DNA of 64,000 nt from Candidatus Heimdallarchaeota archaeon (GCA_020353515.1 CP070695.1:4228931-4292930), one strand, 5' to 3'; positions 8,673-18,205 are shown, numbered from the stretch's first letter. Notes: generated by a model from the sequence alone, not told the origin. Program-made: numbers and translations.

Positions 8673-9191
8673 TTAATTCTTCCTGAGCATCTCTCTTAAT
8701 TGAATTAAAGCCTCTTTTATCATTTGAAAAGATCTTTCATACGGTGGATCAAAATAGGGATCAGGTACATTATTAGAGATTCCTAAAGTGAATTCAAGTA
8801 ATAGAAAAGTGTTTTTATTAGGTATTTTTCGAATGTGAGTTTTTTCCATTACTAAAACAAGGTCTGCTTCTTGAAACATATCAGGATGATCGGAAAAATA
8901 TCGTGGTGTGAATTCAGCAATTTTCTTTTGAGGTACACCCTCCTTTACTAACATATCACGAGCTTCCATAGATATTGAGTAGTTACGATATGTTACTCCT
9001 CCTGATTCTACTCGAATTTTCTTCTTTAACTCCTTATCTTCTTTAATGAGGTGTTCGAAAAGCAGGTGAGCATATGGGCTGCGAATGATATTCCCAGAAC
9101 ATATAAAGACAATTCTAAAGTGATCTGATTCACTATATTTTTGAAGAATGTATTGTTTTTGTTCCTCTAGTCGAAGATTCAAAAAAATCAC
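8673..9191 (-). CDS. Low-molecular-weight protein tyrosine phosphatase
   Basis: The N-terminal P-loop FICSGNIIRSPYA fits the C-x5-R-S signature of LMW phosphatases, with Ile in place of the common second Cys (CxGNxCRSP). The general-acid loop VPDPYFDP is present near the C-terminus. The length, 172 residues, is slightly longer than the family norm because of an N-terminal helix. The start is uncertain: GTG at 9191 opens the frame. Arsenate reductases share the fold, but the DP loop favours phosphatase activity. Confidence 0.85.
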   Translation of the reverse strand: MIFLNLRLEEQKQYILQKYSESDHFRIVFICSGNIIRSPYAHLLFEHLIKEDKELKKKIRVESGGVTYRNYSISMEARDMLVKEGVPQKKIAEFTPRYFSDHPDMFQEADLVLVMEKTHIRKIPNKNTFLLLEFTLGISNNVPDPYFDPPYERSFQMIKEALIQLREMLRKN

Positions 9192-9317
9192 TAAAAAAAG
9201 CTGAATTAAAACCCTATTTTAATTCGCTTGGTTTAATTACCGAATCTATCTAGATAATATTATAAAATAGCAAAGATATAGTATACTTGACGTTTTGTTC
9301 CCCAAGAGGATCATTTC

Positions 9318-9452
9318 ATGAATGAGATCTCTAGTAATAAAAATGATTTAAATGGTGAAAAAGTAACCAAGAGACCTCATTGTAAGTATTGTGGTTTTGA
9401 ATTAACGTATATCGTAAAGTACTGTCCGAGGTGTGGAGAAGAGCTACACTAG
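9318..9452 (+). CDS. Small zinc-ribbon protein (44 residues)
   Basis: An ATG preceded by AAGAGGA opens a 44-codon frame ending in TAG at 9450-9452. The product has a polar N-terminal half and a compact zinc-ribbon: HCKYCGFELTY, then YCPRCGEELH, giving two CxxC pairs 15 residues apart. Proteins like this are common in archaea as small zinc-binding partners of unknown role. Confidence 0.6.
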   Translation: MNEISSNKNDLNGEKVTKRPHCKYCGFELTYIVKYCPRCGEELH

Positions 9453-9576
9453 AATTATTACCAAAAATTCTACTCAATAAGTTTCCAGAAAAGGGAACCA
9501 AATCCCGATAGTTCTTAATTTTGGCTCAATATAAAGAAAAATAAGATAAAGTGAAGTTCACTTTCATTGAATAATT

Positions 9577-10365
9577 TTGCCAGAATCTCACTGGGATCTT
9601 GTTTTTGATTTACACGGAGTTCTAGCGGACGTTAACGCCGTTAATCTGAACTATGGAACATACTTAAAGAAAATATTGGAACCTACAGGGATAAAACGCG
9701 AAAAAATCGTTGAAATCCATGAACATGCCTTCAAAAATTGGATAACTGAGATAACAAAACTAACTAATGATTATGATGAGGATGAGAATACTAATTCAGA
9801 AGTTTTTATGAAAAAATATACCCTAGTTGACGCTAAATGGGAAAATTTCATTTTAAACACTATACCTTTTGAACATAAAATCGCTATTAAACCCCTTCTA
9901 GAGACATCATTAATAGAATACGAAGCTCTCGCGAAAGGTCCGTATCCTATCCTCTATCCTGAAGTAAAATCAGTATTAACAGAAATAGTTGAGATAGGGC
10001 ATCTACGTATGCACATAGCTTCGTCCGCTTCTTCTCGACATGTTAAAGGTGCTGTTGTTCGTCATAATTTGGAAAATTTTTTCTATAAACTAATTGGGTA
10101 CGACACTGTAAAAGCACCTAAAAAAGCAAGAAATGCAGATTATTTCACAAGAATGCTGCAAGTTATAGGTACAGTTCCAGAACGCATCATTTTTGTAGGA
10201 GATTCCATTGAGGAAGCCAATCTTACAACTCAACTTGGAATGAAGTTTGTACTGGTAAAGAGGAAGAAGGATTTTGAATCAACAGAAATTTCAAAAAACA
10301 ATTTAGAAGTAATTAATGATTTAAATGCCCTACTTCCGATTATCAATACTGTGTTGAATTCTTAA
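9577..10365 (+). CDS. HAD-superfamily hydrolase
   Basis: Motif I is VFDLHGVLAD: Asp11 is the expected nucleophile, while the usual second Asp is replaced by His13. Motif II is HIASSASSRHV, motif III a Lys in DTVKAPKKARN, and motif IV IIFVGDSIEEANLTTQLGM. A helical cap lies between about 20 and 130. The frame begins with TTG at 9577 with no convincing ribosome-binding site, so the N-terminus is unsure. Phosphatase or phosphomutase activity is likely, but the substrate is unknown. Confidence 0.75.
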   Translation: MPESHWDLVFDLHGVLADVNAVNLNYGTYLKKILEPTGIKREKIVEIHEHAFKNWITEITKLTNDYDEDENTNSEVFMKKYTLVDAKWENFILNTIPFEHKIAIKPLLETSLIEYEALAKGPYPILYPEVKSVLTEIVEIGHLRMHIASSASSRHVKGAVVRHNLENFFYKLIGYDTVKAPKKARNADYFTRMLQVIGTVPERIIFVGDSIEEANLTTQLGMKFVLVKRKKDFESTEISKNNLEVINDLNALLPIINTVLNS

Positions 10366-10376
10366 TTGCCTATACT

Positions 10377-11705
10377 CTAAAAACTAAATAATATCCCCCA
10401 AATGGTATTTACTGTTGTATGAACTAAGGCAGCGGGGACTATTTTCTGAGTTTTCCAATAGGTCCATCCATACGCAAAGCCTGCAATACTAGCGAAGAAA
10501 ATATACCTAATGTCTTCAAAATGAGCCCAACCAAACAGAATTGAGCTCAAAACTAAGGCAGCTATAAGTGGATCCTTAGTTTTATAGATCATAATGATCG
10601 CAATCAGTCCAAGAATGATTGAAGCCACTAAATACAGTGCTTCTAAGGGAATTGACTCAACGAGAGGCCAAGCTTGACCTTCTGCATCTCCTAAAGGCTC
10701 AGCTAAGAAACCTATAATGTCTTGAAGAGGAGTAACCATTGGAATCCAACTGAAAATCTGTAATATATCGTCAATCCAAGGAGTGATAATAATCAATCCA
10801 ACCAAACCTGCGATTCCTCCATACCACCAATTGATGGAAAATGTATCCTGCTTGAACCTCTCTTCAAGGAGTCGGAAGAAAAAACCTCGGAAAAATAATT
10901 CTTCTATTAATGCTGTTCCAAGAAATATGAGGAGGAACGTTAAAATTATCTCGACGATGGATCCTGGAAACTCTTCAAAGAGAATCATAACATTCTCAAT
11001 AATCACTGCGGGGGGAGCTAAGAAATAGCTAAGCATACCTAGGGGAGCAATAATAAGTGTTAATATTCCAACAGCTAAAATAACAACCATGAGATCCTCC
11101 CTTGAAATAGTAAATGATAATCCCATATCATGATGCCGTACAAAGATTAGGGCATAAAAGAAAGCAAATAATGCCAATAATGTATCAAAAGGAAGATTCC
11201 CTAATTCTACTGTTCCTAACATAGTATCAACAACACCAAACTCTATGGGCAGCCACACCCATAATCCTGCAATCACATCAATGTATGACAATCCATTCTC
11301 AATTCGCTTATGGAATGAGATATAGAGGAAGGTTGGAGTCAATAAAAAGATAAAGCAAACCAATATCTGGAATAGGGTAACAAACGGATCAGTGGAAGTT
11401 GGAACAATGATTCTGTAAATGCTAAAAATGATAAATACAACGAGTGGGGGAAGAATACGCCGATTAGCTGTCATGAGGAGATCCCGTACTGAATCAACGA
11501 TTTGAGGGGTGAATACATACATGAAAAATCCACCAAGGAAGAGAAGGAACACCAATCCAAAGACAAGTTGTACTCCTGACGGGATAGGCTCCTCTAAGAA
11601 AAGCATAAGAAGAAGTAAAATAAGAAAACAAGTTCCTATTAGAAAGTTGGGAAATTTAAGCATATTTTTCCAGTTTTCCAGTGGTTTAATCATAATTGCT
11701 AACAC
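10377..11705 (-). CDS. CPBP-family intramembrane metalloprotease (CAAX protease/Abi type)
   Basis: About ten hydrophobic helices span 442 residues. The three CPBP motifs are visible: EELFFRGFFF (E268, E269, R273), FGWAHFEDI near 393 and HTTVNTIW near 432, which together supply the zinc-binding and catalytic Glu and His residues. The N-terminal half has extra membrane helices beyond the core domain. The frame opens with GTG at 11705, and an ATG at 11693 is equally possible. Family members cleave prenylated or signal-type peptides within membranes. The target here is unknown. Confidence 0.85.
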   Translation of the reverse strand: MLAIMIKPLENWKNMLKFPNFLIGTCFLILLLLMLFLEEPIPSGVQLVFGLVFLLFLGGFFMYVFTPQIVDSVRDLLMTANRRILPPLVVFIIFSIYRIIVPTSTDPFVTLFQILVCFIFLLTPTFLYISFHKRIENGLSYIDVIAGLWVWLPIEFGVVDTMLGTVELGNLPFDTLLALFAFFYALIFVRHHDMGLSFTISREDLMVVILAVGILTLIIAPLGMLSYFLAPPAVIIENVMILFEEFPGSIVEIILTFLLIFLGTALIEELFFRGFFFRLLEERFKQDTFSINWWYGGIAGLVGLIIITPWIDDILQIFSWIPMVTPLQDIIGFLAEPLGDAEGQAWPLVESIPLEALYLVASIILGLIAIIMIYKTKDPLIAALVLSSILFGWAHFEDIRYIFFASIAGFAYGWTYWKTQKIVPAALVHTTVNTIWGILFSF

Positions 11706-12004
11706 ACATCCTGGCTGTTGGAATATTTCTACTGCTATTAGAATTTTTACATTAATATTATTTATTTGATATCATTATCAGGAAGAAAAGGCCTTATAGA
11801 CACAAAATAACTAGTAGTCTCTCTTTTTGAAAAAAATTGAGACTATTTCAAGAACCTTCAAGAAACCTAGAAAGCTATTTTTCAAAGATTCTATAAAAGA
11901 TACCTTAAAAGAGCGGTGCTTCTTTTACTAAATACAACTTAAGAGCAATTACTAACTTACTTTGCGAAAAAAAATAAAAATTCATGATTTAAAGGAGATT
12001 TAAT
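11706..12004. other. Divergent intergenic region, no gene seen
   Basis: AT-rich spacer between the CPBP protease and the large surface protein. It contains a loose direct repeat (CAAGAACCTT, CAAGAAACCT) near 11850 and a strong ribosome-binding site, AAAGGAGAT, at about 11990-11998, just before the ATG at 12005. No small gene or RNA was recognised. Confidence 0.5.
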
Positions 12005-15000
12005 ATGAATCGAAAAAAAGTTCAGCTTTTAGCTGTTAGTATGGCGCTTGTTGCCATGTTACTGATAAATCAATCAGGTATTACAATCGCCACATTGCAG
12101 GCACCAAAAAGGATTTTTGTAGATACACCGATAGGAGATAAATCATTCATTGAAGCTCTTGAATTAATCGCTGCAGAAGACACTGCTCTCATCGCTCAAT
12201 ACTACCAGTTAAATGGAGAAAAAACGTTCCCCCTCAACCCTACGCATGAGGCTTTCGAAGAACTCAGTCTTATGTACATCATCAGTTCCAATCAAGCAAA
12301 CTGGCGTGATTACTGGCCTAGATCAATTTGGGAATTCCGTGATGGAGCTACAATATTGCTCCAGTTTTCTCAAGGAATGGAAGACTCTCTTGCTGATGCT
12401 GAAGAGATCATTCCTGCATTGAATAGTTGGATGGGAACAACCCTAGATGTTCTGTATGGGGCTGAGATTGGGCCAGACAATAATCGGACAACAACCCTCT
12501 TTTATTGGGGATATATGTCTTCTCAGAACCACTCAGACTTTATAATAGACGAATTTTATGACGTCTTAACTCCAGGTGGATATACTGATTTCATAGAAAG
12601 AGATATAATAGCTTCAGCTCCCATTTCAGTTGTTGGAACAGGCCTTGTAAAGAATAAAACAGACGATTTTATTCCTGTTGCAGTATCAGCGTTCATCTTG
12701 GAAAACGGTGTTAGTTTAGATGGAGATATGGGTAATATGTCAATCTCATCTGCATTCGATTATTCAGGTTCCATTGTACCTGCACCCGACGCATTTTACA
12801 GCAAAATTAGCTTCCAATTACCTTACGTTGCGACTGTCTATGATTCATATCCAGAGACAGATAACCTATATCCAGAATTAGTCGGTAATTTCGATTGGAC
12901 CTTAAAAGCAGGTGAATGGATCAATGTAGCTTATGATGACATTTACGTTACTTTTTCAAAGGACGAAGAAGAAATTACCACATTCCCACAAATTACATCT
13001 GAATTATCTACAGATGTAGTAGCATTGCAATCTGTTAACAATCCACAGCTAAATTTTACAATTACAATGAAGAATACTGGAGATGAAATAGCCTATGATA
13101 CAGTGTTTGCTTGGGACCTAGGTGATGAACCAGAACCCCATTATATATCTATCTTTGATAGTGATAACTACGAATTTGATCCGACGATTAAGAAGTACTT
13201 CAATTTTACGAGTGGCTTACTTATAGACTCCCTTTCGCTTACAGAAATTGATAATCCTGATACCCCAGAAGTAGATTGGTTCAATATCAGTCGTGAAATC
13301 ACAGGTTGGTTTATAAATAAAAGTGATGGGAACAAAGTCGTCCAACCACAGACCACGTTTCTTCCTTCGATGGGGCATGCTGGGATTCATGAAGTTAATG
13401 CTTGGGCAACAATCAGTTCAGTTTATATCAATAAATCATTCTTTAACTTCAAAAAATCCAGCAATTTAGTTTCAGCGACAATCAATGATACATTTTACTT
13501 AATTGGAGAAATCGATCAGCTAAACCCAGGAGCCAGTGAGTCATTCTGGTGGAGTATTGATGATCTCCCTTCTGAAGCTGACAGCTTTATTTGGGTGGAC
13601 ATTAATAATTCTAATGGCGATGGCCAATTGTTAACTGATCCATTATATGGATCGTACTGGCAAGTCAATTGGACAGTAATTGACAATACAAGCGTTAAAA
13701 CAGAAGGAATAACAAATCTTAAGGATTATCTTGTGAAAAATGCACTTAATGAAGGTCAAGATCTACGTTTTCCCCCAATAAATCCAGAATTTATACCTGG
13801 TGTTATGTTTGTTTATGAAGATGGCGCATCAAGAGAATACTTTGGATGGTCAAATGGATTAATTATTCAATTGTACGACGATGAAGCGATTTTAAAAACC
13901 ACTGTCTCTTTAAATTCATCAATTTATGAGATGTTCGAATTTGCAGAAATCAATGTGACCATTGAAAACATTGGAGATGCACCCGCATCAGACATTAGTA
14001 TTCAAGGATTTCATGCACAATTAGGACCTGGTTGGGAATTAAAGGATTTCAAGGCCTTTTCAAATGAAACAGCACTTGGAACTATCAACCCAGGTGAGAA
14101 AGTGACTCATACTTTCATTCGAGAGATCGAAACTTTCATTGGAATACATCCTGTAGGTGTTGTTGTAGATTATACAACAGAGAAAGATGAGGACCTAGGT
14201 GGAGCATTTAACAGTACAACAATTACAAACTTGGCTTCCAACCTTTTAGTAGCTCTTGTGATGCCCAAAGATGATTCAGGAGAACCTGTTCAAGAGTATC
14301 CAACTCCAGTAGTCAATGTATCAGTTTCATGGACTGATGAAAACGGTGGTGACATAGAGAACGGAGATCTCATTGAAATTAAAACTGAAGTCAAAAATCT
14401 TGGTGATGAAGCTACTACCATCAAATTGTTCTCGTATTTCCCAACACGAATGGCCAGTATAGATATAGAAGCACAGTATTACGATGGCAAGAATTTTAAG
14501 GTTACAGATATTTCTGGGAATATTTTAACAGGTTATGATGAAGGTTTTGCGATGGATCATCCTGATTGGCCAATCACTATCGCTGCAGTTGCAGGATTAC
14601 ATCTAGCTCCAGGGGCAACAATAATTTTCTATTACAAACTCACAGTAACAGACAAGGATTCCTTAATTGTGCCTCCAGTTGCTGTAGAATACGATAGCCG
14701 ATATCCTATGACTGGAACCTCTGGGATGGAAGGCAGTGAGGAAGGAGGTGGCACTAGTTCAGCTGCTCTCAGGATGTCCCCCAATTTAGGAATCAAATCC
14801 TCCAGTCTTAAGCTCAGTGTTCAGAATAGTGAGTCAAGCGGTTCTAGTTGGACATCTTACAGTGATTCATCTCTCTTGTCAGCATACGCAGCTGTTATAA
14901 CTCCAGAACCTAGTACTACTGCTAGTGAGTCAGAGCCTCCATCATCAACATCTGGTGGTGCGAATGGCTTTACAACCCTGACAAGCTTCATAACGGAGAA

Positions 15001-15079
15001 TATGAGGCTCATGATAGTTGTATTAGCCATTCCTATCCTGGTGTTGAGCGTTCGAGAGCTCCGAAGAACAAGAAAATAG
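12005..15079 (+). CDS. Large secreted surface protein with CARDB-like beta-sandwich domains
   Basis: A 1024-residue protein with a signal or anchor helix at about 6-30, a long extracellular part, a Ser/Thr-rich low-complexity stalk (about 905-985) and a C-terminal membrane helix (about 998-1016) followed by RELRRTRK. Three segments have the hydrophobic pattern of CARDB or DUF11-type domains: near 350 (FTITMKNTGDEIAYD), near 645 (EINVTIENIGDAPASDI) and near 785 (IEIKTEVKNLGDEATTI). These often serve as adhesion or structural modules. There are many N-x-S/T sites, as expected for an archaeal cell-surface glycoprotein. No enzymatic motif was recognised. Confidence 0.75.
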   Translation: MNRKKVQLLAVSMALVAMLLINQSGITIATLQAPKRIFVDTPIGDKSFIEALELIAAEDTALIAQYYQLNGEKTFPLNPTHEAFEELSLMYIISSNQANWRDYWPRSIWEFRDGATILLQFSQGMEDSLADAEEIIPALNSWMGTTLDVLYGAEIGPDNNRTTTLFYWGYMSSQNHSDFIIDEFYDVLTPGGYTDFIERDIIASAPISVVGTGLVKNKTDDFIPVAVSAFILENGVSLDGDMGNMSISSAFDYSGSIVPAPDAFYSKISFQLPYVATVYDSYPETDNLYPELVGNFDWTLKAGEWINVAYDDIYVTFSKDEEEITTFPQITSELSTDVVALQSVNNPQLNFTITMKNTGDEIAYDTVFAWDLGDEPEPHYISIFDSDNYEFDPTIKKYFNFTSGLLIDSLSLTEIDNPDTPEVDWFNISREITGWFINKSDGNKVVQPQTTFLPSMGHAGIHEVNAWATISSVYINKSFFNFKKSSNLVSATINDTFYLIGEIDQLNPGASESFWWSIDDLPSEADSFIWVDINNSNGDGQLLTDPLYGSYWQVNWTVIDNTSVKTEGITNLKDYLVKNALNEGQDLRFPPINPEFIPGVMFVYEDGASREYFGWSNGLIIQLYDDEAILKTTVSLNSSIYEMFEFAEINVTIENIGDAPASDISIQGFHAQLGPGWELKDFKAFSNETALGTINPGEKVTHTFIREIETFIGIHPVGVVVDYTTEKDEDLGGAFNSTTITNLASNLLVALVMPKDDSGEPVQEYPTPVVNVSVSWTDENGGDIENGDLIEIKTEVKNLGDEATTIKLFSYFPTRMASIDIEAQYYDGKNFKVTDISGNILTGYDEGFAMDHPDWPITIAAVAGLHLAPGATIIFYYKLTVTDKDSLIVPPVAVEYDSRYPMTGTSGMEGSEEGGGTSSAALRMSPNLGIKSSSLKLSVQNSESSGSSWTSYSDSSLLSAYAAVITPEPSTTASESEPPSSTSGGANGFTTLTSFITENMRLMIVVLAIPILVLSVRELRRTRK

Positions 15080-15088
15080 GAAACTCTA

Positions 15089-15124
15089 TTTTCCCTCCAC
15101 TTCCTTTTTTTATTGTCATGTTTT
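15089..15124 (+). terminator. Pyrimidine-tract terminator
   Basis: Ten bases after the TAG of the surface-protein gene comes TTTTCCCTCC, a T-rich run and TCATGTTTT. The arrangement matches that at 131-176 after another surface-protein gene. Confidence 0.5.
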
Positions 15125-15181
15125 AGTTTAAGATAATCTCTATTTTAAGTGATCTTTGTATTTCCACTTTGATAAAAAGCA

Positions 15182-15193
15182 CTATTTTTAAAG
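15182..15193 (+). promoter_or_regulatory. Candidate TATA box for a leaderless transcript
   Basis: CTATTTTTAAAG is centred about 31 bases before the ATG at 15219. Archaeal transcription starts about 25 bases downstream of the TATA centre, which would place the start within a few bases of the ATG, consistent with the lack of a ribosome-binding site. Confidence 0.35.
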
Positions 15194-15218
15194 GATTGAT
15201 ATTTACAACTAGATTGCG

Positions 15219-16115
15219 ATGTCAAATCACCTGGATGAGAATCTTACAGAAATATTCAAAGCACTTTCTCATCCGTTGCGACAAGACATAATTTATCTTC
15301 TTGCTGAGCGCCAAGAAATTGGCGGAATTGGCTTTACTGCTCTTCAGAATGAGTTAAATCGGGGTTCCTCTCGCAAAAAACCTGTTCAGGTTGGAACAAT
15401 CTATCATCACATTGGTCTTCTTGGTGAATTAATCAATCAAAATGATGAATCCAAAACTTGGACGCTTTCTGAGAGAGGATTATTTGCCTATAATTTATTG
15501 ACTTCAAGTCAAGATCGGAATCAATTTCTTACAAATGGTGACCTTAAACAAAGTTCTCCTCTTTTGTTAATCTGGAAAATATTGGCTCCCCCCAGCATCT
15601 TCTTCAATATCAAAAAGTCTATTACATTATTCATTGGGTGGCAAATACTTTTCTTTTTATTATTTGCATTTATTACCGCCCAAGCTGATCTAGTATTGAT
15701 TTTCCTCTTCTTTTCTGATATAAATCTGAGTAAAGATATTTTATTCAGTTTAGGGAGTATCGTGCTATCTTGGATTATTTTTACTGTTTTGGTATTGGTT
15801 CTATCAAGACAACTGCTTCCAAAGAAAACCATGTCCTTAGAAGATATTGTGACAACTGCCATCTTTTTAGGATTATCAATGTTACCACTAGGAATCTTTC
15901 CTCTTCTTGTAATGGCCAGAGTGATTGATCTAACTCAATCTTTCATCCCATTAGCATTAGCCATTCTTCTCCAACTTTGGGTGATTCTTTTTTCTGCACG
16001 TGCAATCTCAGTTCAATTTTTTGTTAGAATGGAACGGGCAGGTATTATTAGCCTTATTTCAATCTACATTATGGTCTTATTAGGAGTACTCTTATCCCCG
16101 ATCTTAGGCTTCTAG
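15219..16115 (+). CDS. Membrane-anchored winged-helix transcriptional regulator
   Basis: Residues 1-95 form an ArsR-like winged helix: IFKALSHPLRQDIIYLLAE begins the fold, VGTIYHHIGLLGEL is the recognition helix, and KTWTLSERGLFAYNLL the wing. The rest (about 120-298) is hydrophobic with four to six membrane helices. Membrane-bound regulators of this kind are frequent in archaea and are thought to sense envelope conditions. The gene follows a large surface protein, and its 3' end overlaps the convergent histidine kinase gene by 12 bases. Confidence 0.75.
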   Translation: MSNHLDENLTEIFKALSHPLRQDIIYLLAERQEIGGIGFTALQNELNRGSSRKKPVQVGTIYHHIGLLGELINQNDESKTWTLSERGLFAYNLLTSSQDRNQFLTNGDLKQSSPLLLIWKILAPPSIFFNIKKSITLFIGWQILFFLLFAFITAQADLVLIFLFFSDINLSKDILFSLGSIVLSWIIFTVLVLVLSRQLLPKKTMSLEDIVTTAIFLGLSMLPLGIFPLLVMARVIDLTQSFIPLALAILLQLWVILFSARAISVQFFVRMERAGIISLISIYIMVLLGVLLSPILGF

Positions 16116-16874
16116 GCTCGTAGGAAAATCTGTTATCTCAATCTTAGGTAATAAAATTTCAAATCGCGTTCCTTGGGTGTAGTCGTCCAAAACCCTATTA
16201 GAAACGCTAATCTCTCCTCCTAACTTTTTTAAAATTGTTTTAACAATATGAAGTCCCAATCCTGAGCCTCTTTTCTCTGATCTTACTCGAAAAAAACGTT
16301 TGAAGATTTTTTCTTTTTTTGAATCTGGGATTCCCTCTCCACGATCAATAACATCAATTTTCCATTGATCAGATTCCTGGATATCACTAACGATAATGTC
16401 AACCACTTTAATGGGATTTTTATCGGCTAATACTGCATTCTGTAAAAGATTGATGACACAATTATCAAGGATGGTTGTTCCTTGAACAAAACAATGCTTC
16501 TTTGGGAAAGAAGTATTAATCTTTATTTTTTCATGGGGAAACATTCCAATAATGGATGTAATAGAACGATTAACAACACCACATAAGTCAATAGGTGTAT
16601 AATCTCCATTCTGTAAATTTTTAACTTCAGATAATAATTTAACTTGGTCAAGTACCATTTGAGCTCTCAATAGGCTTTGGAACGCTGTTTGTAGAAAAAA
16701 TTGAGAATCTTCATCCTGTTCATCAATGACAGACTTCAATTCTTCTAAACAACTGTAAGTTATCATCGTTTGGCTAGGAACATCATGTGTAAGGAGATCA
16801 ATGAAGAATTCGAGATCCCTATGAGCCTCTTCTGACTGACGAAGTATATCCTGAGTTTCCTGATTCTTAACCAT
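16104..16874 (-). CDS. Soluble histidine kinase without a sensor domain
   Basis: A compact kinase of 256 residues: the phospho-acceptor region is FIDLLTHDVPSQ with His30, followed by the dimerisation helices and the ATP-binding domain with N-box NLLQNAVLAD, G1 DRGEGIPD, F-box FKRFFR and G2 RGSGLGLHI. There is no PAS, GAF or membrane segment, and no response-regulator gene next to it, so the signal probably comes from another protein. Related archaeal kinases usually carry long PAS arrays, which makes this one unusually short. Confidence 0.82.
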   Translation of the reverse strand: MVKNQETQDILRQSEEAHRDLEFFIDLLTHDVPSQTMITYSCLEELKSVIDEQDEDSQFFLQTAFQSLLRAQMVLDQVKLLSEVKNLQNGDYTPIDLCGVVNRSITSIIGMFPHEKIKINTSFPKKHCFVQGTTILDNCVINLLQNAVLADKNPIKVVDIIVSDIQESDQWKIDVIDRGEGIPDSKKEKIFKRFFRVRSEKRGSGLGLHIVKTILKKLGGEISVSNRVLDDYTQGTRFEILLPKIEITDFPTSLEA

Positions 16875-17010
16875 TTGAAAATCACTACTGAGTTGTATTT
16901 CAACGCCATCAATGAAACCAAAAAAAATGTTTGCCCGAATTATTCTGGATTCTTAAACCAGTTGAGTAATACAATCACTCTTGTGATTTTTAATTCGGCT
17001 TTCTAAAAAA

Positions 17011-17919
17011 TTATAACTTCTCTTTTACGTTCCGATGAACAACAGAAACAGCCAGATTGTTTCCTTTTAGCTCATTTTCAACTAACCCTTCAAGGAGAGC
17101 TGAAATTCCATCTCCAGTCCAAGTATTTGTTTCATATATTTTCCTACTGGAAACACGAAATCTTCTCGCCAGATATTTGCGAATATTTGTTATTCTACTA
17201 ACATCTCGCATATTTGCAGCGATAACAAAAGGACGATCCCAAAAATTATGAACTTCTTGAAACAATTCTTGGGCCTTTCTGATCCTTTGAGCATCTGAAC
17301 TATCTACAAAAAAGATGTATCCATCAGAGTCGTTCCTAAATCTCCACCATTGCTGTTGAAAGGCATACCCAAGGTCGAAGAATTGTATTTGAGGTAAATT
17401 TCCAATGGAATCTATTCTAATAATATCTAGAAGTTGTGTTGGTTCGTAAGATTCGAAACCAGCAAGGGGACGATCTTCTTTTAAATAATTAACGAAAGTA
17501 CTTTTCCCTGAGCGATCTAATCCGAGAAGTGCAATCTTTAGCTCTGTATTTGAGTTATCAACTTCTTTCACTATTGAATTACATAAGTCTTGAAAATATT
17601 TCGTCGAGGCGAGTAACTTTGAAGTTGGGATATCCCTACTCAGATATTCTTCAAGGAGATTTAAGAACAATTCAAGGCGTTGAAAAGACGTATTAACGGA
17701 GGCTACCGAAACTAATAGTAGATCTTGAATGGTCGCGCGAAATGTTATTAATTGATTTCTAATGATTATTCCTTGAGTATGTTCCCTCTGAGTCTCTTCT
17801 CGAGCCAACTTTCCGAGTATTGGTATTAGATCATAGAACTGTTGACTATTAGCAATGGAGACAGTTGAAATTAATTCAGAATTATCTTTGTCAAAGACTT
17901 TGACTGAAAGAAGAGTCAT
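17011..17919 (-). CDS. Arf-like small GTPase with an N-terminal longin-like domain
   Basis: Residues 1-120 look like a longin or similar alpha/beta trafficking domain (MTLLSVKVFD start, then IIIRNQLITFRA and a long Leu-rich helix). Residues 126-285 form an Arf/Sar-type GTPase: G1 GLDRSGKST (133-141), a switch Thr in YEPTQLL (161), G3 FFDLGYAF (181-188), the Arf-like QQWWRF after it, and G4 AANMRD (234-239). The G3 motif is altered: where Arf has DVGGQ this has DLGYA, so both the second Gly and the catalytic Gln are missing, and G4 has NMRD for NKxD. GGTGAT precedes the ATG by six bases. Longin-GTPase pairings are typical of Asgard archaea. Confidence 0.78.
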   Translation of the reverse strand: MTLLSVKVFDKDNSELISTVSIANSQQFYDLIPILGKLAREETQREHTQGIIIRNQLITFRATIQDLLLVSVASVNTSFQRLELFLNLLEEYLSRDIPTSKLLASTKYFQDLCNSIVKEVDNSNTELKIALLGLDRSGKSTFVNYLKEDRPLAGFESYEPTQLLDIIRIDSIGNLPQIQFFDLGYAFQQQWWRFRNDSDGYIFFVDSSDAQRIRKAQELFQEVHNFWDRPFVIAANMRDVSRITNIRKYLARRFRVSSRKIYETNTWTGDGISALLEGLVENELKGNNLAVSVVHRNVKEKL

Positions 17920-18205
17920 TCGAGAATCACCGTACCATCGCTAACAAGTTTATCTTTGGAAAAATGTATTCTTTTATGAATTAAAAAAACGAATTTCCTT
18001 AAAAAATTCACCTGAACAATTTTTCCGGATATTCGTAATCTTAGAGAAGAAAGAAGGAAATTATTAGAAACGAGAAAAAATGACATCTTGAAAAGAAATG
18101 AGCCGACGAAAATCATAAATTGAATTCAAATTAGAAATAATCCCAGTACTGGGAGAATGTATCGTTAAAGTAATTTCAGGAAGGAAACAATAATATTTTA
18201 TATCC

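Noticed and set aside
17916..18116. 66-codon frame overlapping the GTPase start as ATGA
   Set aside because: The GTPase has its own GGTGAT site, and the peptide is a Phe/Leu/Lys-rich sequence typical of AT-rich noise. No family resemblance.
18141..18154. TCCCAGTACTGGGA palindrome upstream of the GTPase gene
   Set aside because: A 14-base perfect palindrome is expected about four times in 64 kb by chance, and no second site supports an operator.
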